A stretch of 10,536 nt of DNA from an uncultured Muribaculum sp. (lineage in GTDB: Bacteria > Bacteroidota > Bacteroidia > Bacteroidales > Muribaculaceae), in the NCBI GenBank assembly GCA_947573015.1, contig CANPDS010000056.1, positions 1 through 10,536 on the forward strand, given 5' to 3'. A model generated the notes under the pieces. That model did no database searches. It saw nothing but the letters and a program-made list of their open reading frames with translations, and was not told the DNA's origin. Shown in pieces: positions 1 through 7,372 of the stretch (the first letter of the stretch is position 1; each line of letters opens with the position of its first letter). Both the position numbers and the translations under genes were made by a program.

Positions 1-543
1 TGGAAAGAGCGTTACTATGCCTATGAAGGTATCAACACTGAGATGGAGAAGGTTGAGTACGGAAAATACAAGGAGATGACCGACTCGGCAGTGGCTGTAG
101 CCATAAAGCTGCTCGTGCACATGGTAGGCGACATGCACTGCCCAGGCCACACATTCTTCGAAGGCACGTCGCAAAACATCTACTTCTATCTCAACGACAC
201 CGAAAAGTATAAATTCCATAAATTCTGGGATACCAACATATTCGATCTGAGCCATAAATGGTACTACACCGACTATCAGTATCAACTTGACCGCTGCACG
301 AAAGAGGAAAAGGCAGCTATAGTCAACGGCTCTCTCATCGACTGGATCGAAGGAAATGCCAGGACCATCCGTCCGCTCTATGACATACTCACTCCGGAAC
401 GCCATTTCGACAAGGCCGAAACATTCGATCTCATCCGTAACATGAGCGAAGTAGCCGAAAATCAGGTGCTGAAAGGCGGCTACCGGGTAGCCCACGTGCT
501 CAATTCAATATTCGATCCCGAATATCCAGCATGGAAACGATGA
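1..543 (+). CDS. S1/P1-type nuclease, C-terminal part (5' end outside window)
   Basis: The reading frame is open from base 1 (W-K-E-R-Y-Y...) to a TGA at 541-543, so the 5' end lies outside the window and the ATG at 43 is only an internal methionine. S1/P1 nucleases are secreted, zinc-dependent enzymes that cut single-stranded DNA and RNA, and many also have 3'-nucleotidase activity. Counting from the Met at 43, HMVGDMHCPGH gives H26, D30 and H36, and KFHKFWD gives H59 and D63. The spacing of these five residues exactly matches the P1 nuclease zinc ligands H116, D120, H126, H149 and D153. The C-terminal GGYRVAHVLN fits the usual last helix of the family. The N-terminal ligands and any signal peptide are not visible. 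The stop overlaps the next start (ATGA at 540-543), so the two genes probably form an operon with coupled translation. The fold assignment is secure; the exact substrate is not. Confidence 0.93.
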   Translation, partial: WKERYYAYEGINTEMEKVEYGKYKEMTDSAVAVAIKLLVHMVGDMHCPGHTFFEGTSQNIYFYLNDTEKYKFHKFWDTNIFDLSHKWYYTDYQYQLDRCTKEEKAAIVNGSLIDWIEGNARTIRPLYDILTPERHFDKAETFDLIRNMSEVAENQVLKGGYRVAHVLNSIFDPEYPAWKR

Positions 544-1613
544 TAAGACGTCTGATAACAATGTTTCTAACCGGTTCGCTGTGGCTCTGTGCAGTTGCAG
601 CGGACCATTTACCCAATAAAGACACCATGATCGACTGGAATGGATCTCTAATGCTACCACCGGCAGATGGAACGACTCCCAACATAGGGGTGGCCGGAGC
701 ATTCGCCGGCATAGCTTCCGGAAAACTGATGATTGCCGGCGGAGCTAATTTCCCCGATGGATTTCCATGGACCGGAGCCACAAAGATATGGCACAACACC
801 CTCTACATGTATGATTTCGCATCAGCAAAATGGAGTGTGTATGACGATTACATGCCTGAACCTATAGCCTATGGGGTATCTATCGGATTGCCCGACGGGG
901 TGATGCTTATAGGTGGCAACAATGCTCTGGGTCCGGTAAAAAGTGTATATTTCCTTACCGAGACCAACGGCGCACCGATGCTCAATCTTGACATGTTCCC
1001 CGAGCTACCCGTACCACTTTCGAGTGCCGCAGGAGCGCTTGTCGGGCGGAAGGTATATCTTGCAGGAGGAGTCACAAATGCCGGTCCCGAAGAAGCATCG
1101 CACACGTTCCTGATGCTTGACCTCGACAATATCGAGGGAGGATGGCATAGCCTCGAGCCGTGGCCAGGCACCCCCTTGGGATATGCGGTGGCGGCTGAGG
1201 CCGACGGGAAGTTTTATCTATTCAGCGGACGCGACTTCGGCCCCGGACGCGAGACCATACCCCACAAAGAGGGATACTGTTATGATCCTGTATCCGGACA
1301 GTGGCACATACTGAATGGCACATTCCCGTTTATGGCAGGTACGGCCGTCGGTATTGATAATGACATATGGTTCTTCGGAGGTGTAAGGGAAATACTTCCT
1401 ACCGATCCGCATCATCCGGGATTCCCACGTAGCGTGTGCCGCTACAATCCGCATACGGAAGAACTTGACACCGTAGCAGAATCGCCGTTCCCAATTGCAG
1501 TCACCACAACAGCCGTGTATATCGCCCCCGACAAGGTTATCATAGCCAGCGGCGAGGAGAAGCCGGGAGTACGCACACCACTCGTGCTGCAATGCACAAT
1601 CGACAATCCGTAG
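540..1613 (+). CDS. Secreted kelch-repeat protein, cyclically permuted mutarotase / N-acetylneuraminate epimerase-like
   Basis: I chose the start at 540 because its ATG overlaps the upstream stop as ATGA and gives a clean signal peptide (MIRRLITMFLTGSLWLCAVA, cleavage near residue 20). The ATG at 531 would add three residues in front. The 357-residue product is a six-bladed kelch propeller. Repeat cores ending in a GG or SG turn include GKLMIAGGANFPDG, GVMLIGGNNALG, KVYLAGGVTNAG, KFYLFSGRD, IWFFGGVRE and KVIIASGEE. The early GVAGAFAG plus GGANFPDG signature is typical of the NanM/YjhT-like, cyclically permuted mutarotase group, which speeds interconversion of sialic acid anomers in the periplasm. 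The function is inferred from family resemblance. No sialidase, nanA or nanE is visible nearby, so another sugar substrate is possible. A strong terminator follows 30 bases after the TAG stop. Confidence 0.88.
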   Translation: MIRRLITMFLTGSLWLCAVAADHLPNKDTMIDWNGSLMLPPADGTTPNIGVAGAFAGIASGKLMIAGGANFPDGFPWTGATKIWHNTLYMYDFASAKWSVYDDYMPEPIAYGVSIGLPDGVMLIGGNNALGPVKSVYFLTETNGAPMLNLDMFPELPVPLSSAAGALVGRKVYLAGGVTNAGPEEASHTFLMLDLDNIEGGWHSLEPWPGTPLGYAVAAEADGKFYLFSGRDFGPGRETIPHKEGYCYDPVSGQWHILNGTFPFMAGTAVGIDNDIWFFGGVREILPTDPHHPGFPRSVCRYNPHTEELDTVAESPFPIAVTTTAVYIAPDKVIIASGEEKPGVRTPLVLQCTIDNP

Positions 1614-1642
1614 AAAGAATGTTTTAGGTACAATCAAAGAGA

Positions 1643-1690
1643 AGAATGGCTATGTCACACGGTTTGCACGACATAGCCATTCTATTTTTT
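1643..1690 (+). terminator. Intrinsic terminator of the nuclease-kelch operon
   Basis: A perfect 14-bp stem (AGAATGGCTATGTC at 1643-1656 with GACATAGCCATTCT at 1670-1683) has a 13-nt loop and is followed by A then six T (1685-1690). It lies 30 bases after the kelch stop codon. Read on the minus strand the same stem is followed by TCTCTTTG, a weak U-rich tract, so it could also help to end htpG transcripts. Confidence 0.9.
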
Positions 1691-1692
1691 AC

Positions 1693-1737
1693 CAACTGAT
1701 ATTAGAGCTTGTTTTTCACATGCTCTAATATCAGTTG
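1693..1737. repeat. Perfect 16-bp inverted repeat between convergent genes
   Basis: CAACTGATATTAGAGC (1693-1708) pairs perfectly with GCTCTAATATCAGTTG (1722-1737). After one T-T mismatch, TGT (1710-1712) and ACA (1718-1720) add three pairs, leaving the loop TTTTC. It sits two bases after the T tract of the preceding terminator and 48 bases from the htpG stop. No T run follows on either strand, so it is not a canonical terminator. It could stabilise or process the htpG 3' end, or act as a transcriptional insulator. Confidence 0.8.
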
Positions 1738-1784
1738 TGATGATTACTTCTGCCTTAACCTGCAGTCAGGCCGCAGATTCCCGA

Positions 1785-3842
1785 TCAAAGGAGGGAGACT
1801 GAGCGGGCAATGAAGGATGAAAGGTCGGATCCGCGCAGCAGGCCGTTACCGAGAAGGGCAAGGTCGATGAGCTGCTTCACACGTGGCTGTGTGGCAGCAT
1901 ATTCGCTGATAGTCTTTGTCTCAGAATCGCGGAGTTCGCTCACCTTCTTCTCAAGGTCGGCAATCTGCTTGTCGGTCTCGGCATCGGTCTTGTCGCCTGA
2001 GGCCTTTGCTGCATCGCGCAGACGGGTTATCTCAGCATTCGCAGCCTCAATGTCGGCCTCAACAGGCTGCACTTTGGCGTCAAGTTCGGCAGCGGCAGCA
2101 TCGCGAATCTCCTTAATGAGTTTGTGCTCAGTATTGACAATCAGATTGTAGCTGTCGGGCATCTCTCCGTAGAATGCCATGCCTGGTTGCATTGCGGCCA
2201 TGTCCTTCATACGGCGCATATACTCATTCTGGGTGATAACCACCGGGGCTGCAGTCGGAGCAAGAGCCTCGAAACTTACAAGAAACTCAGCTTTCTCCAC
2301 AGTCGGTATCTGCGAACGGAAAATAGAGGTGAGCTCATTGCGCTGCAGAGGAGTCAGATCAGCCACCTTGCGGTCTTCCTTGGCGATGAGATTGTCGATA
2401 ACATCGGAGTCGACACGCACGAAGCGGCTCTTCTCTATCTTCTGCTCCAGAAGACCGATGAAATGCGAGTCAAGCTGTCCGTCCATCACAAGCACATCAT
2501 ATCCACGGTCAGTGGCAGAGTTTATGTAGTTGTACTGAGCGGTGGCATCTGTAGTATAGAGATAGACAGTAGTGCCATCCTTATCGGTCTGGTTGGGCCC
2601 GATGAGCGACTTGTACTCCTCAAGTGTGAAATACTTGCCTTCGGTATCCTTAAGAAGCACAAACTTCATGGCGCGGTCGGCAAACTTCTCATCGGTAAGC
2701 ATGCCATACTCTATGAAGAGCTTTATATCGTCCCACTTTTCTTCAAATTCCTGACGATTCTGATTGAAAATTTCCTCCAGGCGGTCAGCGACCTTACGGG
2801 TGATATATCCTGAAATCTTCTTTACGGCAGTGTCGCTCTGCAGATATGAACGGCTTACGTTGAGGGGTATATCAGGACTGTCGATCACACCCTGCATAAG
2901 CATCATGAACTCGGGCACCACACCCTCTACAGAGTCGGTGACAAACACCTGATTGCAGTAAAGTTGTATGCGTCCCTGACGGTTGATATCGATGTTGCTT
3001 TTGATTTTGGGAAAGAAGAGTATGCCGGTGAGTGTGAAGGGGAAATCAACGTTAAGGTGAATCCAGAACAGAGGATCGTCCTGACCCGGATAAAGTTCGT
3101 GGTAGAATTTACGGTAATCGTCATCGGTGAGGTCGGCAGGCTTCTTGGTCCATGCAGGCTCAGTGTTGTTGATTACATTATCACGATCGGTATCCACCAT
3201 CTTGCCATCCTTCCACTCCTGCTCCTTGCCGGAGATAACCGGTACGGGTAGGAAGCGGCAATATTTCTTAAGAAGTGTATCAATACGGGCCTGTTCGAGG
3301 AATTCTTTGTTCTCCTCATCAATATAGAGCACTATATCAGTGCCACGTGTGGTCTTTTCGATTGGCTCCATCGAGTACTCTGGCGAGCCATCGCAGCTCC
3401 ACATCATCGCCTGCGAGCCATCTTTGTAGCTTAGTGTACGTATCTCAACCTTCTTGGCTACCATAAAGGCAGAGTAGAAGCCAAGACCGAAGTGGCCGAT
3501 TATATTCTCGGCACGGTCCTTATACTTGGCAAGAAACTCCTCGGCACCTGAAAATGCTATCTGATTGATATATTTGTCGATATCTTCGGCAGTCATACCG
3601 ATACCGTGGTCAGATACAGTAAGCGTGCCGGCTTCTTTATCGATGGTGACACGCACTGCCATGTCGTCAAGTGCACCTTTGTATTCGCCGAACGACGAGA
3701 GAGTTTTCAACTTCTGAGTAGCGTCGATCGCGTTGCTCACAAGCTCACGGAGAAATATCTCGTGGTCAGAATATAGAAACTTTTTGATTACGGGGAAAAT
3801 ATTTTCGGTAGTTACCCCGATTTTTCCGGTTTTTGTATCCAT
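1785..3842 (-). CDS. htpG: Molecular chaperone HtpG (bacterial Hsp90)
   Basis: This 685-residue protein is cytosolic bacterial Hsp90, an ATP-driven dimeric chaperone that remodels client proteins late in folding. The GHKL ATPase site is complete: ELVSNAIDA contains catalytic E33 and Mg-binding N37, DHGIGM (78-83) contacts adenine, and GHFGLGF (116-122) forms the ATP lid. The middle domain contains the expected DIPLNVSRSYLQ segment. At the C-terminus, residues about 586-642 form a charged, heptad-like helix pair before the dimerisation end (IARSVSLL). E. coli HtpG is about 60 residues shorter. I recall a similar length in Bacteroidales such as Porphyromonas, so the extra segment is probably normal for the order. 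The start (MDTKTGKIGVTTENIFPVIKKF) matches family N-termini. The gene is convergent with the kelch gene and divergent from the LRR lipoprotein, and stands alone. Confidence 0.98.
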   Translation of the reverse strand: MDTKTGKIGVTTENIFPVIKKFLYSDHEIFLRELVSNAIDATQKLKTLSSFGEYKGALDDMAVRVTIDKEAGTLTVSDHGIGMTAEDIDKYINQIAFSGAEEFLAKYKDRAENIIGHFGLGFYSAFMVAKKVEIRTLSYKDGSQAMMWSCDGSPEYSMEPIEKTTRGTDIVLYIDEENKEFLEQARIDTLLKKYCRFLPVPVISGKEQEWKDGKMVDTDRDNVINNTEPAWTKKPADLTDDDYRKFYHELYPGQDDPLFWIHLNVDFPFTLTGILFFPKIKSNIDINRQGRIQLYCNQVFVTDSVEGVVPEFMMLMQGVIDSPDIPLNVSRSYLQSDTAVKKISGYITRKVADRLEEIFNQNRQEFEEKWDDIKLFIEYGMLTDEKFADRAMKFVLLKDTEGKYFTLEEYKSLIGPNQTDKDGTTVYLYTTDATAQYNYINSATDRGYDVLVMDGQLDSHFIGLLEQKIEKSRFVRVDSDVIDNLIAKEDRKVADLTPLQRNELTSIFRSQIPTVEKAEFLVSFEALAPTAAPVVITQNEYMRRMKDMAAMQPGMAFYGEMPDSYNLIVNTEHKLIKEIRDAAAAELDAKVQPVEADIEAANAEITRLRDAAKASGDKTDAETDKQIADLEKKVSELRDSETKTISEYAATQPRVKQLIDLALLGNGLLRGSDLSSFIARSVSLL

Positions 3843-4205
3843 TGGTCTATATCTATTTGTTTATATTCATTATCGTGATTTGATCGCCGGATGGATATCA
3901 TCCGTTCATCCATATATAACACCTGGCAAACCATGTGCCACTCCTTATTCGGACATAAAATACGTTAAACATTCATAAACCACTGCCATTTTGGCATAAT
4001 CCTGTATTTTACATAACCAATATCATCACCGAACGAACCCACTGTTGATTTAATGATATTTAACATGCAATATCCATCTAAAACTACTATTTCCGTAATG
4101 TCTTATCACGTTTTATGAATGACTATATTTAAACAGATTTCAAATTTAAATCCAGAACTGGTCCAACCCCATAATTTAAATCAGTTCTATAAAACCTGTT
4201 TCCCC
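3843..4205. other. Divergent intergenic spacer between htpG and the LRR lipoprotein gene
   Basis: This 363-bp AT-rich spacer must hold the htpG promoter (minus) and the lipoprotein promoter (plus), but I find no perfect TAnnTTTG element on either strand. The nearest match for the lipoprotein gene is TATATTTA at 4124-4131, one base off consensus. One small dyad, CGGATG-GATAT-CATCCG (3888-3904), lies 46 bases before the htpG start and could be an operator in its leader. No CIRCE-like heat-shock element is seen. An in-frame ATG at 4119 extends the lipoprotein frame but is unlikely to be used. Confidence 0.5.
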
Positions 4206-5336
4206 ATGAAAAAATCCATTTCACTCCTGTTAACCTTATTCTCAACTTTAATCATTATATCATGCGATGGTGATGATAATCTTGAATTATCCGACACCAA
4301 ACTCGTAGGTGATGAATGGATCGACCCTCAGTTTGCGAAAGTCCTCGCAGAACGGAAATATATTGCCGATGCCACCACTGTAACGCCTGCTGATGTAGCA
4401 CAAATAACAAAACTTCTCATACAGCAAGGAAGAATCGAATCCTTGCGCGGTATTGAGTATTTCACATCATTAGACACACTTGTATGCTCTAGCAACTTTT
4501 CGATTACACAACTCGATGTATCACACAACCCCAAGTTGAAATATCTCGATTGCGAAAATAATGCTATCACAAAACTTGATATTTCGGCTAATAGAAATCT
4601 TGAATATCTCAATTGCAACAACAACGACTTAACCACACTTGATGTATCAAAATGTACGCACCTCTTAACCCTCTCTTGCTATCGTAACAAGCTCACGCAT
4701 CTCAATGTAACACAGAATCGATTATTGACATCATTAATTTGTGGCAATAACGAACTGACAACTCTTATTCTTGGCAACAATCAGCAACTTGAAGATCTTA
4801 ATTGTTCATATAATCAACTTTCCCAAATTGATGTTTCACTAAATACAAAACTGAAATATATTAATGCAAGCGTAAACTTCATAAGCAAAATAAAACCCTT
4901 CCAACTAAAATTGGGGAAAAATACATCTTTGATAGAGCTCAACTGCCAAAGCAACTATATGACAAGTCTGAATCTTACAGAAGGTATAAACCTGGAATCA
5001 CTATATTGCTCAGGTAATATGCTTTCGAACATAGATCTATCAAAAAACGTCAATCTAACAACAATCTGGTGTAATTATAACCAGCTGACCCAACTCAACA
5101 TTTCACATAACATCAATCTTGAACATCTGCATTGCGAAAACAATCTTCTTCAAGGGCTTGATATCACCAATAACAGAAAATTACGCACTATTCAGTGTCA
5201 TAATAATCCAGGATCTAACAGGATATTCACTTTAACAGGATGGTTTAATGACTATTATCTGCCTGATTATATCTCGACAACTACCTGGGAGTATGATCTA
5301 AAAACTATCCAGCTACTCTACTTCAAAACAATATAA
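4206..5336 (+). CDS. Leucine-rich-repeat lipoprotein, probably surface exposed
   Basis: The start is set at 4206, which gives a lipoprotein signal peptide, MKKSISLLLTLFSTLIIISC, with the lipidated cysteine at residue 20. The upstream ATG at 4119 would place 29 polar residues in front of it. The acidic stretch after the cysteine (CDGDDN) resembles Bacteroidetes surface-export signals, so display on the outside of the outer membrane is plausible. The 376-residue protein has a linker to about residue 90, including GIEYFTSL, then about twelve repeats to residue 335. Each repeat is 21 residues of the form LxCxxNxLTxLDVSxNxxLxx. Eleven of the twelve repeats keep the cysteine of LxC. The seventh has alanine there (INASVN) and is five residues longer. 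Such LRR domains usually bind protein or glycan ligands; no catalytic domain is visible. The partner is unknown. A bidirectional terminator follows 78 bases after the TAA. Confidence 0.9.
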   Translation: MKKSISLLLTLFSTLIIISCDGDDNLELSDTKLVGDEWIDPQFAKVLAERKYIADATTVTPADVAQITKLLIQQGRIESLRGIEYFTSLDTLVCSSNFSITQLDVSHNPKLKYLDCENNAITKLDISANRNLEYLNCNNNDLTTLDVSKCTHLLTLSCYRNKLTHLNVTQNRLLTSLICGNNELTTLILGNNQQLEDLNCSYNQLSQIDVSLNTKLKYINASVNFISKIKPFQLKLGKNTSLIELNCQSNYMTSLNLTEGINLESLYCSGNMLSNIDLSKNVNLTTIWCNYNQLTQLNISHNINLEHLHCENNLLQGLDITNNRKLRTIQCHNNPGSNRIFTLTGWFNDYYLPDYISTTTWEYDLKTIQLLYFKTI

Positions 5337-5414
5337 TATAGGACAATCGGCACCACAAGGCATATGTACATCATCCTATATCCAACAGATTGAATAGCAG
5401 CATTTATAATAATA

Positions 5415-5450
5415 AAAAAGGCTGTCCTGAAATCTCAGAACAGCCTTTTT
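5415..5450. terminator. Bidirectional intrinsic terminator (LRR gene and tRNA-Leu)
   Basis: AAAAAGGCTGT (5415-5425) pairs with ACAGCCTTTTT (5440-5450). Inside, after a C-A mismatch, CTGA/TCAG extends the stem around the loop AATC. The stem is flanked by A on one side and T on the other, so it works in both directions. It lies 78 bases after the LRR stop and 12 bases past the 3' end of the minus-strand tRNA-Leu. Confidence 0.9.
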
Positions 5451-5461
5451 CAGAAAAACCG

Positions 5462-5543
5462 TGCGCTCGGGGGGACTCGAACCCCCACGACGGAAGTCAC
5501 CAGATCCTAAGTCTGGCGCGGCTACCAATTACGCCACGAGCGC
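5462..5543 (-). tRNA. tRNA-Leu (anticodon UAG)
   Basis: Read on the minus strand, the acceptor stem GCGCTCG (5543-5537) pairs with CGAGCGC (5469-5463) and the discriminator is A (5462). The anticodon arm is CCAGA-CTTAGGA-TCTGG, anticodon UAG, reading CUA. The T arm is GGGGG-TTCGAGT-CCCCC. A long variable arm (about 13 nt) makes it a type II tRNA, as expected for leucine. The CCA end is not encoded. Confidence 0.96.
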
Positions 5544-5553
5544 TAATGCTCTG

Positions 5554-5584
5554 CAAAGGTATACATTTTTCCAAATCCATGCAA
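5554..5584 (-). promoter_or_regulatory. Promoter of tRNA-Leu, Bacteroidetes type
   Basis: On the minus strand TACCTTTG (5561-5554) is a perfect TAnnTTTG -7 element, and TTG (5584-5582) lies 20 bases upstream as the -33 element. The predicted transcription start, about 5547, is only a few bases before the mature tRNA 5' end at 5543. Confidence 0.7.
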
Positions 5585-5699
5585 CTTGCCGACAATATTT
5601 CCTTCATAATATTACAGTAAATTCACATATTTTGTCCAGAGTAGCAATTATTCATCCGATTCTTTTCTATTCCAGCCATGAAATATCGCAGTTTTTCAT

Positions 5700-5707
5700 T
5701 AATTTTG
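5700..5707 (+). promoter_or_regulatory. -7 promoter element of tRNA-Arg
   Basis: TAATTTTG is a perfect TAnnTTTG match 18 bases before the tRNA-Arg 5' end. No clear TTTG is seen at the -33 position. The location just upstream of a stable RNA gene supports the call. Confidence 0.6.
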
Positions 5708-5725
5708 CGCCGTACAATTCAATGA

Positions 5726-5797
5726 GGCCTGGTAGTTCAACGGATAGAATAGAGGTTTCCTAAACCTTAGATAGGGGTTCGATTCCCCTCCGGGCTA
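5726..5797 (+). tRNA. tRNA-Arg (anticodon CCU), integration target
   Basis: The acceptor stem GGCCTGG (5726-5732) pairs with CCGGGCT (5790-5796) through two G-U wobbles, with discriminator A at 5797. The anticodon arm GAGGT-TTCCTAA-ACCTT gives anticodon CCU, reading AGG. The T arm is AGGGG-TTCGATT-CCCCT. CCA is not encoded (CTA follows). The last 13 bases of the gene lie within the 14-bp att core that recurs at 9181-9194, so an element has integrated into the 3' end and left the tRNA intact. Confidence 0.95.
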
Positions 5798-5798
5798 C
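5785..5798 (+). repeat. Left att core (attL) within tRNA-Arg
   Basis: CCCCTCCGGGCTAC covers the 3' strand of the T stem, the acceptor strand and the discriminator of tRNA-Arg plus one base. It is identical to 9181-9194, and bases on both sides differ between the copies (T versus C before, T versus A after). This is the expected crossover segment for a tRNA-targeting tyrosine recombinase. Confidence 0.88.
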
Positions 5799-5805
5799 TA
5801 ATATG

Positions 5806-5836
5806 GGATTTGCCGAAATTCGGCGAATCCTTTTTT
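5806..5836 (+). terminator. Terminator just inside the left end of the element
   Basis: GGATT (5806-5810) pairs with AATCC (5826-5830) and GCCGA (5812-5816) with TCGGC (5820-5824), joined by a T-G wobble, around the loop AAT. Six T follow (5831-5836). It lies nine bases beyond the tRNA-Arg 3' end, inside the element, so the element supplies the tRNA with a terminator and shields the integrase from tRNA transcription. Confidence 0.85.
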
Positions 5837-5944
5837 AATGCCTTTTAGATAATGGAATACCGCTGATAATAAGGCGATTGTGCATATTATAAAATTACCC
5901 ATGTAATTCATTTCATTTCACGGAATTTCATTAAATTTTAATTC

Positions 5945-5985
5945 GGTAGTCAAATGGTAGTCAAAAATCACGAGATTTGACTACC
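5945..5985. repeat. Left arm-type integrase sites (GGTAGTCAAA x3)
   Basis: GGTAGTCAAA occurs at 5945-5954 and 5956-5965, an 11-bp step, and inverted as TTTGACTACC at 5976-5985. The same motif with the same 11-bp step recurs near the right end (9100-9119). Sites of this kind near both ends are expected for the arm-binding domain of a tyrosine integrase; binding itself is inferred. The inverted copy overlaps the integrase -7 promoter element, so occupancy would be expected to repress int. Confidence 0.8.
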
Positions 5986-5989
5986 TTTG
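5982..5989 (+). promoter_or_regulatory. -7 promoter element of the integrase gene
   Basis: TACCTTTG is a perfect TAnnTTTG match 26 bases before the integrase ATG. Its first four bases belong to the inverted arm site TTTGACTACC (5976-5985). No good -33 TTTG is seen about 20 bases upstream, which would suit a weak or activated promoter. Confidence 0.6.
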
Positions 5990-6015
5990 TAGGGTCTTAA
6001 ATTCATTTACTATAT

Positions 6016-7368
6016 ATGGCTACAACTAAACGCGAGCTATCGCAGAAAATAAATAGTGACGGAAAGTCAGAAATTATCCTCCGGCTATCAATTGGCCGAG
6101 GCGTGCAGCCCCGAATAAAAACAGGTTTGTATATCAAGCCCGCCCAGATGAAGAAAGGCGGCGCAATTATCAAACCGAGACTAAACACCGCCGAAGCTGA
6201 GGAACTGCAACAACTGGAGGCGGAGTTATCCGCTATCGAACATTATCTTATAAAGATCGCCATCACCACACCTAAAGAACACCATACAAAGGAATATTTC
6301 GCCGAACAGTTAGACCGCTACCGTTATCCGGAGAAGTATTTACCTGAAGATCCGCGAAACGTTGATTTTTTCACGGCGTTTGATCAATATATCGAAAAGC
6401 ACCAACTATCGAAATCGCGTGTCAGTCTATACAAAGGTTTGGGCCGGGCTTTGCGCCGTTATGAGCTTTACATCGCCGCGACAGGCACACCGCGCCGTCT
6501 AACACTTGACGGCATGACCACGGAGGACGTAGAGTCATTAGAGACATTTCTAAGGACCGAGCCGGAGCTTTACGACAAATACCCCCAAATATATGCAGCC
6601 GTGCCCGTAGACACTCACAAGTTACGGAAACAACGCCGACCATTGCCCAAAGGGGATAATACTATATGCTGCATATTCAAGCGCTTGCGTGCTTTCTTCA
6701 ACTGGTGCAATGCTCAGGGCATGACCGACAACCGCCCGTTCGCCAAATACACAGGCGTAACTACAGAGACATACGGCACACCCTATTACATCACTATCGA
6801 GGAACGCGACAGAATCGCGGCCTTTGATCTGTCGAGCCGTAAGGAACTGGAGATACAGCGCGATATATTCGTATTTCATTGCCTCATCGGATGCCGTGTG
6901 TCGGATTTGCTACGACTCACAGCCGAAAATATAATTGATGGGGCGGTAGAATACATAGCGAGCAAGACAATACAGGAGCACCCCGACGTAATCCGTGTAC
7001 CGCTGCATCCGCGTGCCGCCGCCCTCATCGACAAGTACGCAGGACACAAGCCCGGCAAGCTGTTTCCGTTCATCTCATCCCAAAAATACAACGACGCTAT
7101 AAAGCGGATATTTACCGTATGCGGCATAACGCGCCACGTTACCATACTTAACCCGACTACCGGGCGCGAGGAGCAACGCCCCATCAACGAGATCGCCAGC
7201 AGCCACATTGCCCGGCGCACCTTTGTAGGCAATCTCTACAAGAGGGTTAAGGATCCGAATTTAGTTGGCAAGCTCTCCGGACACAAAGAGGGTAGCCGAG
7301 CCTTTACCCGTTATCGAGACATCGATGAGGATATGAAAAAAGAACTTATCAACCTATTGGGAGATTAA
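6016..7368 (+). CDS. int: Tyrosine-type site-specific recombinase (integrase)
   Basis: This 450-residue protein catalyses integration, and with a directionality factor excision, at the tRNA-Arg site. Residues 1-100 form an N-terminal arm-binding-like region (REL..KINSDGKSEIILRLSIGRGVQPRIKTGLYI) of the type found in Bacteroidetes integrases. About 115-245 is the helical core-binding domain. The catalytic domain is complete: R294 (IGCRVSDLLRL), K317 (ASKT), H397 and R400 (SHIARRTF), H423 (LSGHKEGS) and nucleophile Y433 (TRYRDID), 10 residues after H423. The length suits a simple integrative-element integrase. The ATG at 6016 follows a TAnnTTTG element by 26 bases. The next reading frame begins four bases after the TAA, so the two are probably cotranscribed. 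Nothing suggests inactivation. Confidence 0.96.
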   Translation: MATTKRELSQKINSDGKSEIILRLSIGRGVQPRIKTGLYIKPAQMKKGGAIIKPRLNTAEAEELQQLEAELSAIEHYLIKIAITTPKEHHTKEYFAEQLDRYRYPEKYLPEDPRNVDFFTAFDQYIEKHQLSKSRVSLYKGLGRALRRYELYIAATGTPRRLTLDGMTTEDVESLETFLRTEPELYDKYPQIYAAVPVDTHKLRKQRRPLPKGDNTICCIFKRLRAFFNWCNAQGMTDNRPFAKYTGVTTETYGTPYYITIEERDRIAAFDLSSRKELEIQRDIFVFHCLIGCRVSDLLRLTAENIIDGAVEYIASKTIQEHPDVIRVPLHPRAAALIDKYAGHKPGKLFPFISSQKYNDAIKRIFTVCGITRHVTILNPTTGREEQRPINEIASSHIARRTFVGNLYKRVKDPNLVGKLSGHKEGSRAFTRYRDIDEDMKKELINLLGD

Positions 7369-7372
7369 GGCC

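Noticed and set aside
1218..1637. 139-codon minus-strand frame over the kelch gene
   Set aside because: It overlaps the end of a well-supported gene and the translation resembles no family.
2124..2813. 229-codon open frame antisense to htpG
   Set aside because: It lies wholly inside a certain gene and reads as low-complexity hydrophobic protein with no recognisable domain; a mirror of htpG codon use.
3888..3904. CIRCE heat-shock operator upstream of htpG
   Set aside because: The dyad CGGATG-N5-CATCCG is shorter and different from the CIRCE sequence; kept only as a possible unnamed operator.
4119..4205. ATG at 4119 as the start of the LRR protein
   Set aside because: It would put 29 polar residues in front of a textbook lipoprotein signal peptide beginning at 4206.
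5390..5763. Two plus-strand frames across the tRNA-Leu region
   Set aside because: They translate a terminator, the antisense of a tRNA and a tRNA promoter, so they are not coding.
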